Below are positions 14,050 to 27,166 of a stretch of 64,000 bases of DNA, one piece after another; positions within the stretch are counted from its first letter, which is position 1, and every line of letters starts with the position of its first letter. The DNA is from Malurus cyaneus samueli. Its lineage: Eukaryota; Chordata; Aves; Passeriformes; Maluridae. The position numbers were made by a program, and so were the translations under genes. Location: assembly GCA_009741485.1 (NCBI GenBank), contig CM019214.1:24202329-24266328 (forward strand). The letters are read 5' to 3'. The notes beneath the pieces are model-generated. The model was not told the DNA's origin, searched no databases, and saw only the letters and a program-made list of their open reading frames with translations.

Positions 14050-14720
14050 CTTAAGCTACATTTAAAAATAAATAAGGCTAATTAAAACATTTCTGGCCCA
14101 AAGTCTAAAATTATCCCATGGAATGCTGAGGTCTAAAAATACAAGCTACTTGCTGTGTAAATATATTAATTTCTGTGATGGAGTATGTTAAGAGCTGCTT
14201 TCCTGCAACAGCCAGAATTGTCAGTGTGCAGGCAAACAGGGGAGCTGCTACTGTGCGACATGAAATTGGGAATTACACAAAAATGAAAAATTATGGATTT
14301 ACATTACTTTACCGGCAGTGATAAAATATAAAAATAAGGTGAACGCTCATTGTGACTGAAATACAGGAGCTCATGAAAAAGCCAACTTCAATCTGAGAAA
14401 TAGTAATGCATTCCTCAGGACACAATGATCTCACAAAAAGAAATCGGGAGCTGAAAAAAGCTGTGAATTTTCAGGCTGTCTTACAGGGACATGAAAGCCA
14501 TTATCCTGAAAATATTCATGAACTTGCTGAGCTTTTCATATGAGAGTCAACCTGTATTAATCTTTTCTCTAAACTTATTTAGCAGAGTGATACATTTTCA
14601 GCCAGGAGCATGTCGAACTATTCATTTTAAATATGCAGTCTGATGAATTTAATCTTCCTTTTGTGAATCAGCCTTAAACCGATCCCAATTTGTCAGAGAA
14701 ATTGTTGTCCTGAAGAGTAA
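14050..14720. other. candidate conserved non-coding element
   Basis: This segment is AT-rich and free of recognisable repeats and homopolymers. It is dense in homeodomain-type cores (TAAT/ATTA) and TTCAT/ATGAA words over about 650 bp, without a long open frame. That texture is typical of vertebrate developmental enhancers that are conserved between birds and mammals. The call is inference from texture only; no alignment was possible. Neutral AT-rich intergenic DNA is the alternative. Confidence 0.25.
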
Positions 14721-17700
14721 GCAAAAAATTTAGAACAATTTTCTGTCTGATGGCGTATTCCCAAACCACTTGTTTCAGGAATTTCCTTTTTGAGGGTTGT
14801 TACTGAATAGTAACCTGAATAGTACCACTCTCTGCAGGGTGACTGAAATGCTTGGGCTGAGGAAGTACAGGACAGTTAAGAAACTGAATAAGAAAAAAAA
14901 TACCATGGCCATCCACCCCTGAGTAAATCACTTGAATGTCCCAAGAATCACGTCATTTTCACGAGAAAACAATTGTCCTAATGAGAAAACCCTCTAGGTG
15001 AGCCAACTGAATGCTGAGTTCAAATTATATAAATATGACAAGTTTTATATAATTTATATAAAGCACATGAGTTAAAGTCCCTCGACCAATTGAATGTCTG
15101 GTGTGTATTTCTATTTCATTAACTAATTAGTCTGTTGTCTAGGAGAATCCATAAGTAATTTGAGAGCAGAAAGCTCATTACACTCATTAAACTTGGTATG
15201 ATTTGTGACCAGGAACAATGCTTCCATTTATCAGAAGCCAGCTGCAAGAAAGCCAGAGCACCTCAGAAAGATTAGTGAAAATATCCCAGACCCTTAACAA
15301 CTTCTTAGAGAGCAAAGAGGGAAAATTTTTTGAGAGGTTGTGTCCTGCGTGAACCTCCAGTTAAAGAGCACATGGCAGAGTTTCAGGTACTGAAGTGCCA
15401 AAGTTTAGCCCTGGACACACCAACTCTGAACCAAGATGATGTTTTCTGATGCTAAGAAACATCTACATTTGCCACTGGACTGAGACCAACTGTTCCACAA
15501 GTTTCCTTTCTTGGCTAGAAGCAACCATGGATTTATGGCTTATCGTCATTCACAGCTCTGTAAGGATGCTTAAGGATCCACAGCACCTCACTAAACCATT
15601 TGTTTTGGAACAAGATTTTTGTAAATCTTTGAATCATTTTAATGATTTATATATCCTTAAGTACTCCTTTCTCATCAGCAAGGCCAACTGTTGACTGTAA
15701 ATATTATGACTATATTATCTGAATTTTAATTCAGGGAAGATTTAGTTGCCTTCAGAAATATTGTGCCTCTATTCTTTATTACTTTTCTTTAGATTTTAGA
15801 AAAGAAATGGACATGCACTGAATAGCGACTGTTGAAATAAATTACTTAACTCCCATGAGACCAAAACACTGCAGGACCTGGTAGCAGAGAAACAAGATGT
15901 CATTCCTATTTATTTTCTGCAATGACTTGGTTACAGACCCCATGACTGATTTCTTTGCTGCTTCTGCCCACATGCATAGGGCACTGTCTCACTTTGCACT
16001 TGGGATAAGCCATTCCTAATGTGCAGAAGTCTTCCTGTGGTTCTGTTTCCCCTTTTTCTTTTCTCTGAAAGGTTTATTCTTTTTGTAATGCATGACAAAG
16101 ACAGGCTTTCCTCCTTCAGAAGTGATTAAGCTCTTCAATCACTCTCTACAGTAAAACAGGTCCCAAGGTAAGAGGTTTGTTCATGTGTAATGTGTCTCCT
16201 CATCTCCGCTTTTCTCATCATGCAAAGTCCTGAGTGTCTCATCCTGGTTAAAACAGTGACACCAAACTTGCTCTCCACAGCAATTGTGTGTGTCTATTAT
16301 CCACAGTCAGAGGACAAAAGCTGACTCAAAGAACCCGTGCAAGTTTGCTTTGCCTGCACCTCACTGCCTTCTTTGTACACCAGATATTATCCCAAGTGCC
16401 AGTGAGAGCTGAAGGCAGAGTCAGCGTCACCTGAACAATATTCCCAGCATTCACATTCGTGCTGTGGTCTCTCCAGCAGCACTCCTCTGTCTCCCCCAAG
16501 TGTCAGAGCAGAGCTGCCAGGGGGTTGGGTCAGTGGGACCCTGTAGAACCCCAAAAGGGAATGAGAAAGCTCTTCTGGCTAAGGGCATCTTGCATTCGAG
16601 AAATATTTAACTGTGAGAAGTCCTCCGGATTTGTCCATCTTCATCACAGAGGTCAAATGGGTCAGGAATGCAGTGAATGAGATGGAGTGAGAACCTGGGC
16701 TCTCACCCAAAGTCCACCAAAGGGGCTCACACAGGGGGTTCAAGGGTTTCAAATACCCATCACTCTTATGGACACAAGATTGTCTCAATTCCCAGCAATG
16801 TCTGGGTAACAGAGGGATATTCTACCCTTAAACGTTTGACCTATACTTCACCTTCAAATATAGCATCCAAAATGTACAGGATGAAAAGCGTGAGCTTAAA
16901 ACAACAGGGAGAAAATTGCCACTATGAGGCCAAAACAATCCTAAAACCTGCACCTTCCAACATCTGAAGCATTTCTCCCTGAGACTGTTTTTCTGGTGTA
17001 GCTGGGATTTGTGAGATAGAAATCATCCACTGTATTTCAGAGCATCTGTTGTACTCCTGGACTGTTAAGAAATACATTGTGATTCTAAAAAGAAATACCC
17101 CTCCATGGCTTTTGGAAGAATCACTGGGATCTATCACCCTAGTGATTCATCAGGAAAAAAAAAAAAACCCAAAAAGAAAAAAAAAACAAGTCTAAATAAA
17201 TGCAATTATTCTTTAGCAGATAATGAGGAAAACCTTCCTTGCCAGTACAAACTGAAAAGCCCAGTGTAGAGTGAGACTGGGTGGGCTGGAGCAGTTGGAA
17301 GAGGTGGCTTTTAGAGGAAGATCAAAGTCTAGAGACTCAATCACTTCAAGATGTTTCTCCATCTCAGCAATGTCTGTTTGCAACCTCTCTGCACAGACAT
17401 GGACATGTTGCAGTGAGCACCCACAGGACTGAAGCAGCTGAACCTTTGCACAGCTCAAGAGCCAAGCCCAGCACTGAGAGAGGTGCTGGATCCAGCTCTG
17501 CCTGTTGCATTTTATATTTATTTTATGGTACTTTACAGAGCATTCCCAAAGGGTTCTGCTTTCAATAGGTAGGATTTGTTGCAATGTGTTATCTTGCTAC
17601 CATGCATTAGGGTGATTTTGATTGAAGAAGATGTGACTCATAACTTTACACTACAGGAAGAGGCTGGAGTTTACTGGAACTGAGCAATATCAATAAACAG

Positions 17701-18775
17701 CAGCAGCGTATTAAGGCTTTGTGGTTTGGCTCATTTAACATGCTGGCTTTATTAAATCTGGCATTATGCATCATGCAAGGGCTATTTGGTAGAAATTGTC
17801 AGTTTTTCAAGAAATGCTTTTAAAAAAAAAAAAAAAAAAAAAAACAAGAATAAGAAGATTAGAGACATTTCCTACATAAATAGTGATGATTTTTTCACTA
17901 AAGAACCTCCTCTTTAGAGCTCTGGTAAGATGCAAAATTCCAAGTATATATATACTTGCTCACTAGACTTAATTGTGGTTTTAACACATTTCTATTCTGG
18001 CAGAAAATCTGAGCTTTCCCATTCTGAGATAAAATTATTGCTTTCAGTTTTGACTGAAGAGATGTCAATTTTCTCCCTCTCAGTAAAAACCCTACTTTTC
18101 AGTAGGAAAGAGATGGAACCAAAACATCAATGGAAAGCCACAGAGCACTTCTCACATCACAGGAACACTTCAGCAGCAAAAGGGGAAGAGCTGGTCAAGG
18201 AGGGAGAGGATATTTCCACACATTTCCACAAAATAAGCAGTTGTACTAAAGGGTGGATTCGCCAGTCACAGTACATCACTAAATTTTGATTTGCCCAGGC
18301 AGATACCCGAATGCAATCAGGTTTTCCATCTACAAAGCAGTAAAATATGACTGCAGAGGTCAGGTGATCTTCACACTAAAATGGCTCCAGACCTTGGAGA
18401 GCCTCCAGATGAGAATCACAAATATAAAATGAGGTTTTACTGCAGGTTTACAAAGAGGGCACTGCAAAAGGTGCCTGGCTGACAGTGAGAGTGTGCAGAG
18501 CAGAAGCACAATCATCAGGAGTTGATTGTTTTACAGATGCACCAAAAAAGAGGAGACAAGAAAGCAAACACTTCCTCAGAGTCACATAAAGGGAGCCAGT
18601 GGGCAGGATGCATCGTTCTTCTTTCTCAGCAAAATCCCCTGGTCAGGCCTGCCAGAGCTGCTTGCCTGGCCTATAGTTAGAGGTTTAAATTTGGTTTTAT
18701 GCTAAACAATTTCATTATCTCATCACTTTTTTTTGTTTGTTTGTTTCTTTCTCAGCTGTTTTGCTATTTTTTTTA
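14721..18775. other. non-coding stretch with A-tracts and a small hairpin
   Basis: No gene recognised. An inverted repeat with 12-bp perfect AT-only arms (15022-15033 and 15044-15055) and a 10-bp loop is present. A-rich tracts lie at 17155-17187 (A13, a short interruption, then more A) and 17822-17844 (A23). A T-rich segment with GTTT repeats is at 18728-18747. The A23 tract is not preceded by anything I recognise as a retrotransposon 3' end. Confidence 0.55.
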
Positions 18776-19103
18776 AAATCTCTCTCTGCAAACAGTTAAA
18801 AAATTAAACCAGAGCAATATTGGGGTTTTGCAGAGTAGCTATTCATGTGCCATGGCCTTGCTCTCATCTCCAGTCAGGTGCAGACAGCAGCAGGGTGACC
18901 TGGCCTCATTTGCCTGACCAGGAGAGCCTGGAGGCACAGNAAATCTCTCTCTGCAAACAGTTAAAAAATTAAACCAGAGCAATATTGGGGTTTTGCAGAG
19001 TAGCTATTTATGTGCCATGGCCTTGCTCTCATCTCCAGTCAGTGCAGACAGCAGCAGGGTGACCTGGCCTCATTTGCCTGACCAGGAGAGCCTGGAGGCA
19101 CAG
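18776..19103. repeat. near-identical direct repeat split by a single N
   Basis: Positions 18776-18939 (164 bp) and 18941-19103 (163 bp) are the same sequence apart from one C/T substitution (in the word AGCTATTCATG versus AGCTATTTATG) and one missing G (CAGTCAGGTG versus CAGTCAGTG). The only base between them is an N at 18940. The unique sequence runs into copy 1 from the left and continues after copy 2 on the right. This is the signature of two overlapping contig ends, or two alleles, placed end to end with a nominal gap rather than merged. A true recent tandem duplication is less likely because the N falls exactly on the junction. Confidence 0.9.
18940..18940. other. single-base assembly gap
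   Basis: One N lies exactly between two near-identical 163/164-bp copies. It is a scaffold join, not a sequenced base. Confidence 0.95.
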
Positions 19104-22100
19104 GGGACAGGGAGAGTTGCAGAGCCTGAGCAGCAGGTTACACACTGCCACCACATCAGAGGGTGGGTGACACGCACATTTCTGCCCAGTGTAATGGGAT
19201 TCCCGGTCCCATGGCTGGAACACTGATGGAAAAGTAGTGGAAGGTTTGGTGAAGAAGAAAACAGAGCTCAAGGAAGGGGTGGTCAGCTTTCAGGCTGCAT
19301 CTGAGAGCCTGCTGAGGGAGCAGTCAGATGGAGGTGCTGTCCTCACTCTTGTGGACGGTGCCAGAAGGACAGATGCTGTCTGCTGAGTGCCAGAAGCAGT
19401 GGAGCTCTCCCTTGGGTCATCTGCTCTTGCCAAATGGCACTGCTTCATCCAACAACTCACAAATGTAACAGGACCTGATGCTAAGCCCAGGATATCTCAT
19501 CTCACACCCAGTGACACCCACAGCTTCCTGGATTTCACTCTGTTCATGCTGCTTTCAAACCCACTGGCACTACTTGGCACTTGAGAATTTAATTTCAAAC
19601 CTGACTGCTCCTGTCAGCACCAGTGCTGGCTCAGCCAGAAGTGGGTATCATCAGATGAGTGCCCATCATGTCCATCTAGTAGTGTACAAAATATAACCAA
19701 GGTACCCCTTTTTCATATATGACAATCTATACAGCATGAGATAAAGTCCAATCCAGCTGGGGATAGTCCCAGCTCAGGCAGGGAAGGGGAGCAGAGGCCA
19801 TCACAGAGCCCTGCCAAGCTGCACATCTGATTTCTTGAGCATGGAGTCTTTTCTGCCTCTGTGGAATAAGTGGACTGACATGAGAGGCCAGGGGAGAGCA
19901 GTCCCAGATGGACAGACATTCCAGCTGATTGGGATCTCAAGAGATCCCTACTTGTGAGGGCTCAGAAGGGATTTGTACCATGGGGAAATCAAGTGTGTTG
20001 TCACAATATCCCACATAACAAGCTGAGATGGGAACAAACCCGCTGGCTGGATGTCTGGGGAGTGGGTAGCCTGGAAAAAAACATTCACTCAAGGACTAGA
20101 TGTGCATGAATTGACCAACTCTACCAACATCCAACCCCACAGCCTGTCCACAGGGCTTCCTTTATTGTACACATAGTGAAAGATATGCTGCGGAGAAAAT
20201 ATAACCATGAAATTACTTTGATCTGAAGTTCAAGAGCTTGTGAAAAATTGCTGTCCAGGGTCCCAGTGTAAGTGCTATCAGTGTACTGTGAGCAAACACA
20301 GAGAAATTTATTCTGTTGGAATCTCAGAGAAGAGAAACTGCATGAGAAATGTGTTTTAGTGGTATGCCTTGCAAACAGGCAGTGAGAAATATCTCATGTA
20401 GGTTTCCTGGAATACCTGCTGAACAAGAGTCATCAAAGACTAAGAGTCCACTGTGCACTTGTTCTGTTGAATGTTAATGTCCTTAAAATGCTCTGAAAGC
20501 AGATAAAAACAAAAGATACATGACTTGCCATTTTTTACCCAGCTGCACAATAGATATCACAGCTGCTTTGACAAATCAACTGAGAAATTCACTAGAACTT
20601 CCTTAACCATGTTTGTGCTTTCCATTCATTTTAAAAAGCCTCTCACAGCATTTCTTATGCTCCTGTGGCAGCCCTCCATCCCCTCCAAAAAGGACACACA
20701 CAAGCTCCTTAGAAAAGCTGGGCTGAGTCAGACACAAAGTCAGGTTACCTGGAGCAAAAGCTTAGAGCCAGTCTAAGCTGGTAACTACATTATCATACCT
20801 TGCACTCATTTCAGTGGAGCTCATCAAAGTGAGACGAAGATCCTCTGAAGAAAAAAATATGCATTGGTGACAAGAGGAGAGTTTAAACAAAATATAAAGA
20901 ACTACTAAAAATAAGAAAAAAAAAGGAAATCAGTGTTTGGTATTGATTTTGACTGAGGTCTTCAGTGAAGGCACAAGAGTTGTTCTCCAATGTGAGGTTT
21001 TGCTTTGGACCCCACTTCTGTATCTTGAATATTTTCTTTAAAAAGGTGAGTCTCCAACCATTCTTTTCTGTGACCAAGACAGCATTGCAGTTTAAAGCAT
21101 GAGATCTCGTTGCTGTGCAGTTCTGGTAGAGAAAAGCAGAATTTGCACATCCATGAAATTCAGCTGGTGTGATAGCTTCGGGCATTTGTTTCCCTTTCAG
21201 CACACAAAACCCTTTTATTCTGATACCTATCATTACCTGCTGTCATGCCTCTTCTCCCATTTATCTGTGTGTCCATGCAACTTATTTATAAATTACTCCT
21301 ATTTCCACAGTCATTACTTGGTTCTTTTTGCTAATATAAGTCTGTAAGTTTTGACCAACAAAAAGATTTGAAATGTGGCTCTGGTTACTACTTATCTGTT
21401 TTCTCAAAGCATTAAAGATCTAAAACTGTTATGTGTAGAACAGCTGTGTGTGTTAGATTCCTTGGTTTGGAAAATGCTTTGAACAAACTCAATTTACCTT
21501 TCATTTCATAGGCTTGCTCATGCCTGAAAGAGAAGTAACTTGATAAATTGTTTGCAGTCGCTGCCAGCTCAAGCAATGTCTGAAATGCTTTGTTGATGAG
21601 TGGAAGTTTTCAGATTATTTTTGGTGCCATGACATACTGCTGTACATAACCCAGACTGGAAAATAACTGACAGCCTCTGGCATCTTGGAGATAAGCAGTA
21701 TCAGTACCATAGTGTAGTGGACTGTGTCTCATGAGTAAAACAGATTCTGGCAGTAGTTTTGGGAAAGGAAACCTGTTTTTTTCTCTAATAATTGTGTTGT
21801 TAATGATTTTCAGTTTTATTTTCTTTTGATTCAGCCTTTAGATTATTATTTTATTCTTTGTTTTCTACTGATCCCTTCCTTTGGCATGCTGGGCATCATC
21901 ATCCAAGCTATTTGGAGGCCTGACTGAAAAGTAAGGTGACCAGGAACAAAAGGGATTTCAAATACATTAAGTTAATTTTGTGGGCCTAATGTCTCTCCCC
22001 TCCTTCCATCACCTTGGAAAGAGGAGGAAGTATCCCCCTCTCCAGCTGCTGAGAGAGCTCCAGGGCTCTGTGTCAGCCCAGGATCACTGTGCAAGAGCTG

Positions 22101-22676
22101 AGCAGCCCCAGGAGGGGAATGTCCCACCGTGGATGATGAGTGGAGCCATTGCAGCATTTCCCCTCAGCCTGCAGGAGCCAGGGAAACCAGAGGGGGAAAC
22201 AGAATGAGCCACCTGAGGCTGCGGGGATGCTCCGTGTCCAGAGCTGCCTTTGATACTCTGAGCTGCAAAACACGGAGCCCACTGTCTGTCTGACAAAATG
22301 TGCCAGGACAACTAGAAGCAAATTAAGAACCCCTTTCAGAGCAGGCTGTGCCCACTGTGTTTCTGGTAATAATGACACAACAGATGAGATGTTTCAACAT
22401 AGGAGGAAAATGAGGATGGGCATCTGCACCCTCCTAAATTATTTTCTCATTCAATTCTCCTTTAGTACACCCCATCCAGGCACTGTTGCTGTGCACTTGG
22501 ACAGGGGAAGCCTCTGGGTACTTCAGGTCACAAAAGATTTACAGACACATTTGTGCATGTAAGTCTGTCAGATGGTAAGAGCAATCACAGGCATCCACTG
22601 GTTTCAGAGTGTTAATTTAGGGAGAGAAAAGCAGTTGCAACAAAACCTTTCAAAGATGTCAGCTCTGGATGATAAA
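19104..22676. other. non-coding stretch, no gene recognised
   Basis: No exon or transposon recognised. Frames of 60-120 codons occur on both strands, for example the minus strand at 20883-21233 and 22073-22378, but they overlap one another and resemble nothing known. A moderately GC-rich patch at 22000-22270 carries few CpGs and does not qualify as an island. Confidence 0.55.
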
Positions 22677-22704
22677 CACACACACATACACATATATATA
22701 TGTA
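22677..22704. repeat. compound (CA)n/(TA)n microsatellite
   Basis: A short CA run with one CATA interruption passes into a TA run ending in TATGTA. At 28 bp it is likely to be only weakly polymorphic. Confidence 0.85.
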
Positions 22705-24699
22705 TCTTTGAAAGGAGGCCATAGCACTATCTGGTTATAAAATATTTTTTTACATATCTGAAACTAAAACAGGCAGAAGAGCATGGCCAGTGCATAAGTA
22801 TCTCTCTTTATGCCTCATAAATATGCAAAAGCCCTGTCAGAACAAAGCCTCATGGGTGGAGGCTCATTTGACAGATGCTCTTGGTCCCTAAGAAAGAAGT
22901 AATTCAGATGTTATACCAACAGTACAATAATTTGAATATTCACACTCTTAAATGCTCTTTTTCACATCTTTTCATGCTGTGGGCACTCACAGAGAGCAGT
23001 GTGGAGTTGTCTCCTGAGCCTGTCCCTTTTGAAATGTTTTGAGCCGACAAGAGGCAGCGCAGCACAAAGCAGGTGAAGCAGCAGCTTACCAGCCAGGCTG
23101 CCACAACTCCCTGCACGCGTTTTAAAGGTGCTGAGCAGTAAAGGTGTAACCTGTGGGTGCCTTTCACAGGCACTCACACATCAGGCACATGCAGCCCAGA
23201 GTTCAGTGACAGCATATATGCCCGGTCAGAGAATGAGATTTGGCACAGAGCTGGAGACACTTTTTCATAAACATGCATCCCTCTCCAGAAAGATCCAGGC
23301 ATAACCCATCCTTTACTCATGCAAACTGAAATTTGTCCCCACTCTATCTCTTTAGGCTTCAGGGAAGGCATACTTGAGTCGTTCCCTTTCTTGAGCATGT
23401 TTTGTTTTATCAGCTCACTTTTAAACCCAAAGTAGACTGAAAGTTGAGCATATTCACAAAGGCTTCCCTGAATAAGAGTATCCCCAGGGAACTTTTTCTG
23501 ACTTTTTGGAGGACAAGAAGCTTGTCTGTCACAGCATCCTGAAAAAATTGAGATCACAGCACAGTGAAGGGGCTGTAAAGACTGGGATGACTCTGGCTTG
23601 AGTTAATGTTATTACTCTGACACAGTACATGTAATTGTCTTGGGGGGATGTTTTAATTAAAAGGAGGAGAAAAAAAAAGTTTCTTTTTAACTACAGCTTC
23701 CTTCTAACTCTCACCAAATAAAACGTAGATGATGCAGGATAATTATTCTCATTAGTCTGAGTGGTTTGTGTTCAAAGCATTTGTGGTAATATCCTGCTCT
23801 GCTCTTTGCCTTTTTATTACCCATAGCATACTGTAGAATATCAGTCTGATGCTGAACTGCATCACTGCAGGCAGCCTTGGGGGCTCATATCTTAATATAT
23901 ATCTTGACATCTTATCAATCTTTAACATACTGATTTATGTGCCAGAGTTATGATGAGCTCCCTATGGTTTCTGAGCTGTGCTATTTGGATGTACAAGGTC
24001 AGCAGCAGCTTCTGCAGATCAGTTCTCTCTGGTCTGTGCCAGAAGCTAATAGGAGGCAAATCTTCTGTGCTTCCCTGGAAAAGAAGCTGCTAAAGATTCT
24101 CTTGGGGTAAAAAAACACTGGCATTGTACACAAAAGAGGAAAATAGTGTGAATAGTGGAGAATGGGATAAGGAAATGAAAATGAAGGCAGAGTTCCACGG
24201 TCCTGAATATTTGGAATAATCATGTTTCATCCTCCAAGAATATCCTTTCAGATAAAAGCATGAGATGAATATCACCAGCTTTCCACACCAGAAGTTCTGG
24301 AAGGAAAATAATGAGACAGAAAACATTTTACATTTATATGAAAGAGTTCTGGCAAATAACACTTGTGATTTCTTAATATCACCAAGTAAAAGAAACAGGT
24401 GATGAAGAAGGAAGTAAAGAAAGGTACAATTCTTTTATTTCTATCCTCAGTGTTTGGAGCTCCAAATTCATTTGCCAGATTTAGTGTTTTATTTCATCCT
24501 TGCATTGGTACAGTCACTGCTTGAAAAGAAAGGTATTTTACAAATTTTTCTAATTTTCTGTAAGAATTTTTTTAAAGTAATATTTCAGATATTCCTAACT
24601 GTTTTGCGAGTCCATTTTTCTTCTGCTTTAGCTGGTGTATTCTGATACTCCAGGCTTTTCTGTTGAAGTTGCAATGAGGAATTACAGTAAAATCATTGA
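22705..24699. other. non-coding stretch, includes an AT-rich segment
   Basis: No gene recognised. The part at about 23740-23960 is AT-rich, has no recognisable repeat and has TAAT/ATTA words. It is a weak candidate for a conserved non-coding element. The remainder shows nothing definable. Confidence 0.5.
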
Positions 24700-24960
24700 A
24701 GCATCTTGTTAATTGCTGTCTGGTGGCTGATCGGGGGTTGTGACTTGGCAACTTTTATTGGAAAGTACTTTGTCACAATCTGACAAGATAAATTAATTAG
24801 TGTAAAACTCCACTGTGCATTCATTAATGCTGATGTACCTCAGACCTTTGACATAAGTGGTGCTACATAATTTACACAACTGGCAAAGAGCTCACTGAGA
24901 CTTGTGTTTATTTCCATGGAGTATTCACTCATTAAACAAATGTCCCTTTTAAAAAAGAGA
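24700..24960. other. candidate conserved non-coding element
   Basis: Repeat-free AT-rich segment with several homeodomain-type cores, including AATTAATTAG and CATTCATTAATG, and no meaningful open frame. The texture resembles developmental enhancers in gene deserts. This is inferred from appearance, without any cross-species comparison. Confidence 0.22.
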
Positions 24961-27134
24961 TTAACCGACTCCTTAATACTGTTAAGGTGATGTATCCCTT
25001 GTTGCTCAAATAGTCAGGGTGTTTATCCACCTTTTTGGTCTGTCTGCAGAAACACAGCCTAAAGATTATGATGCAGAAAGATTTTTTTCTGGTGGTTTAA
25101 AGCTTTCAGGTGCATTACAGCCTCTCACTATCACTGAATTAAAACATTGCTAATTTTCCTTGCTAACTATGTGTTCCTCCTATGTAAATGTGAAAGGCTG
25201 CAGACAGGCAAGCAGAAGCTGTGGCAGGAGATATTAAGGTATAGATGAGCTAAGAACATTTTCATTTCAGAAATATGGAACTGTTGAGAGCATTAGGGAT
25301 TGTTGGGACAAGAAGTCTACTTGTGTGAAGAAACAGGACTGAAGCTGTAGGAAGCAATAACTACAATTCCTTTAATTCTCCTCTGGCTGAATCAGCTGTG
25401 CTATCGTGTGGTCTGGGAGGAGAAGTACTGAGTATAGCTCAGCTCACATTTTATGGTGGACATGCACACAGAGGCCCTGATGCTGATTTTGCTGGAGTCA
25501 GTAAATAAATCCTTGCTGACTTCAGCTGGCCTTTTCTACCAAGAATGAATACAGTAATTACTAATTTCTAAAAAACTCAAAGTCCAAAAAGAACTTCTGT
25601 CCCCATTTTATTCTCTGTCCATTTTGTTTTTAGGGTCTAAGGCATAACCAGAAAGCAGTCCTCCACCACAATGTCAGCAGCAGCCACTATTATCTCCTCA
25701 TTATTATGGTCCTGTATTTCAAACACCCTCAAAAGTATCGATTCCCTACAAATTCTTTTTATCTTGTTATGATGCCACTGACAGCAAGAAGAATAATCTG
25801 TATCTGAAAGAAAATTGCAGTGATTTTTTTCCCTGGTGGCCAATAGACGGGTGAGTCAGAAGCAACACAAAAGAGTTGTGGCCCATAATCACCAAGGCTG
25901 TTGTTTTCCCTCTGCATACAGGCAAGAGGAAAAGTGTGGGTGGCTCTTTCATGATCTTGCCTTTTTGTGACCCCGCTCCTGAGAGCAGCTTTCACGAGCT
26001 CTGGGTGCAGGGGCCACTGCAGCACAGGCACAAAGTGATGCTGGTTTGTGTCTTACAAGCAGCTCAGGTCCTCAAAACTGAGAGGTCAAATCTTCACCTT
26101 ATTCTGCGGGTAGAATTTTATATAATTTTAAGCTCTTTTTACTGAGGCAGCTATCTTAGAAGATGATCATTATAACACAGCAGCACGGTGCAGATACAGT
26201 CATTTGCAGTGCTCTGAAAAATCACTCAGAGCAAGTCTTCCTTGTGTATTCCCTGTTTATTTGTCACACCCATCTCTTCAATTTGTATAGAAGGTGCTCT
26301 GAGACAATGCCAGGACTTGCAGCAGTTCAGTACAGCGGGAAGAAAACAATGAACCCCATTGTGATACGGCTAAATAATGCCAGAAAAGTATCAGAAAAGG
26401 AATAGCAGAAACTGTGTGCATATTACATATGATTAGCCCAGAGCCTGGAAAACACTTTTTGGAAGTTTGGAAGGTATGATGTCTGTAGACAATAGGAAAA
26501 CCAGAAAAAAGGAGGAGAAAATACCCTTCCTCAAAGAGCAAAATGGTATGAATGGTGAGTGGCTGTCGCAGGAACTGGAAAGTTCTATGATGCAGTAAGT
26601 ATGCACAAGATAACAGGAAAGACATGCTCTTAATAAAAAATCAAGACATGCTCTTAATAAAGCTAGTAATAAGTTTTTAATGTTTCTAACAAATCAAAAG
26701 TCTAAGTGGAATTGAGCTCAAAATGGGGAGTTTGGGTCAAGAGGTACACAGCATGTTACACAAGACTTGGTGTTTGCTGCTTTCACAACAGTGTAAAGGC
26801 AAAAGAAAGCAAGAGTAGCAGAAGCTGCAAAGTCTTTTATTGTTTAACTGTTACACTTCTGAACAGCTGATGTGCTCAAAAATCTTGGGAGGTTTTTTGT
26901 TTTTTTTTTTTGATCAGTGTTTTGGTTTGTTGGGGTTTTGGGGTTTTTTTTTTGCAATATAAGAAATTTGAAGCTCAGTCTGCGTGAAGTGCAATTGCTG
27001 GAGTTTCACTATGGTATGAATCCATTCAACAGTTTGAGAGGAAAAGAGCAGTTATTCCAGAGGAGCAGAACTAGGTGAAGGGCAGATAAACAAGGGATAA
27101 GGTCACTGGTCCCTGTAGGACTGAAATAGATAAT
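24961..27134. other. non-coding stretch with a short duplication and T/G-rich tract
   Basis: No gene recognised. An 18-bp word occurs twice, at 26620-26637 and 26644-26661 (24-bp period), indicating a small slippage duplication. A T/G-rich low-complexity tract with several poly-T runs spans about 26890-26954. Confidence 0.55.
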
Positions 27135-27166
27135 CAGCATCTGCTTTCTGCAGAAAGCAGATGCTG
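27135..27166. repeat. perfect 32-bp palindrome without spacer
   Basis: The left arm (27135-27150, CAGCATCTGCTTTCTG) is followed at once by its exact reverse complement (27151-27166). All 16 base pairs match and there is no loop; the centre is CTGCAG. The flanking bases (T on both sides) do not extend the symmetry. It sits in otherwise ordinary AT-rich sequence and overlaps no recognised repeat. It could be a dimeric protein-binding site, a cruciform-prone site, a mutational inverted duplication, or a local assembly fold-back. Confidence 0.95.

Noticed and set aside
17822..17844. A23 tract as the tail of a processed pseudogene or retroelement
   Set aside because: No gene-like or repeat-like sequence could be recognised on the upstream side, and no target-site duplication was seen.
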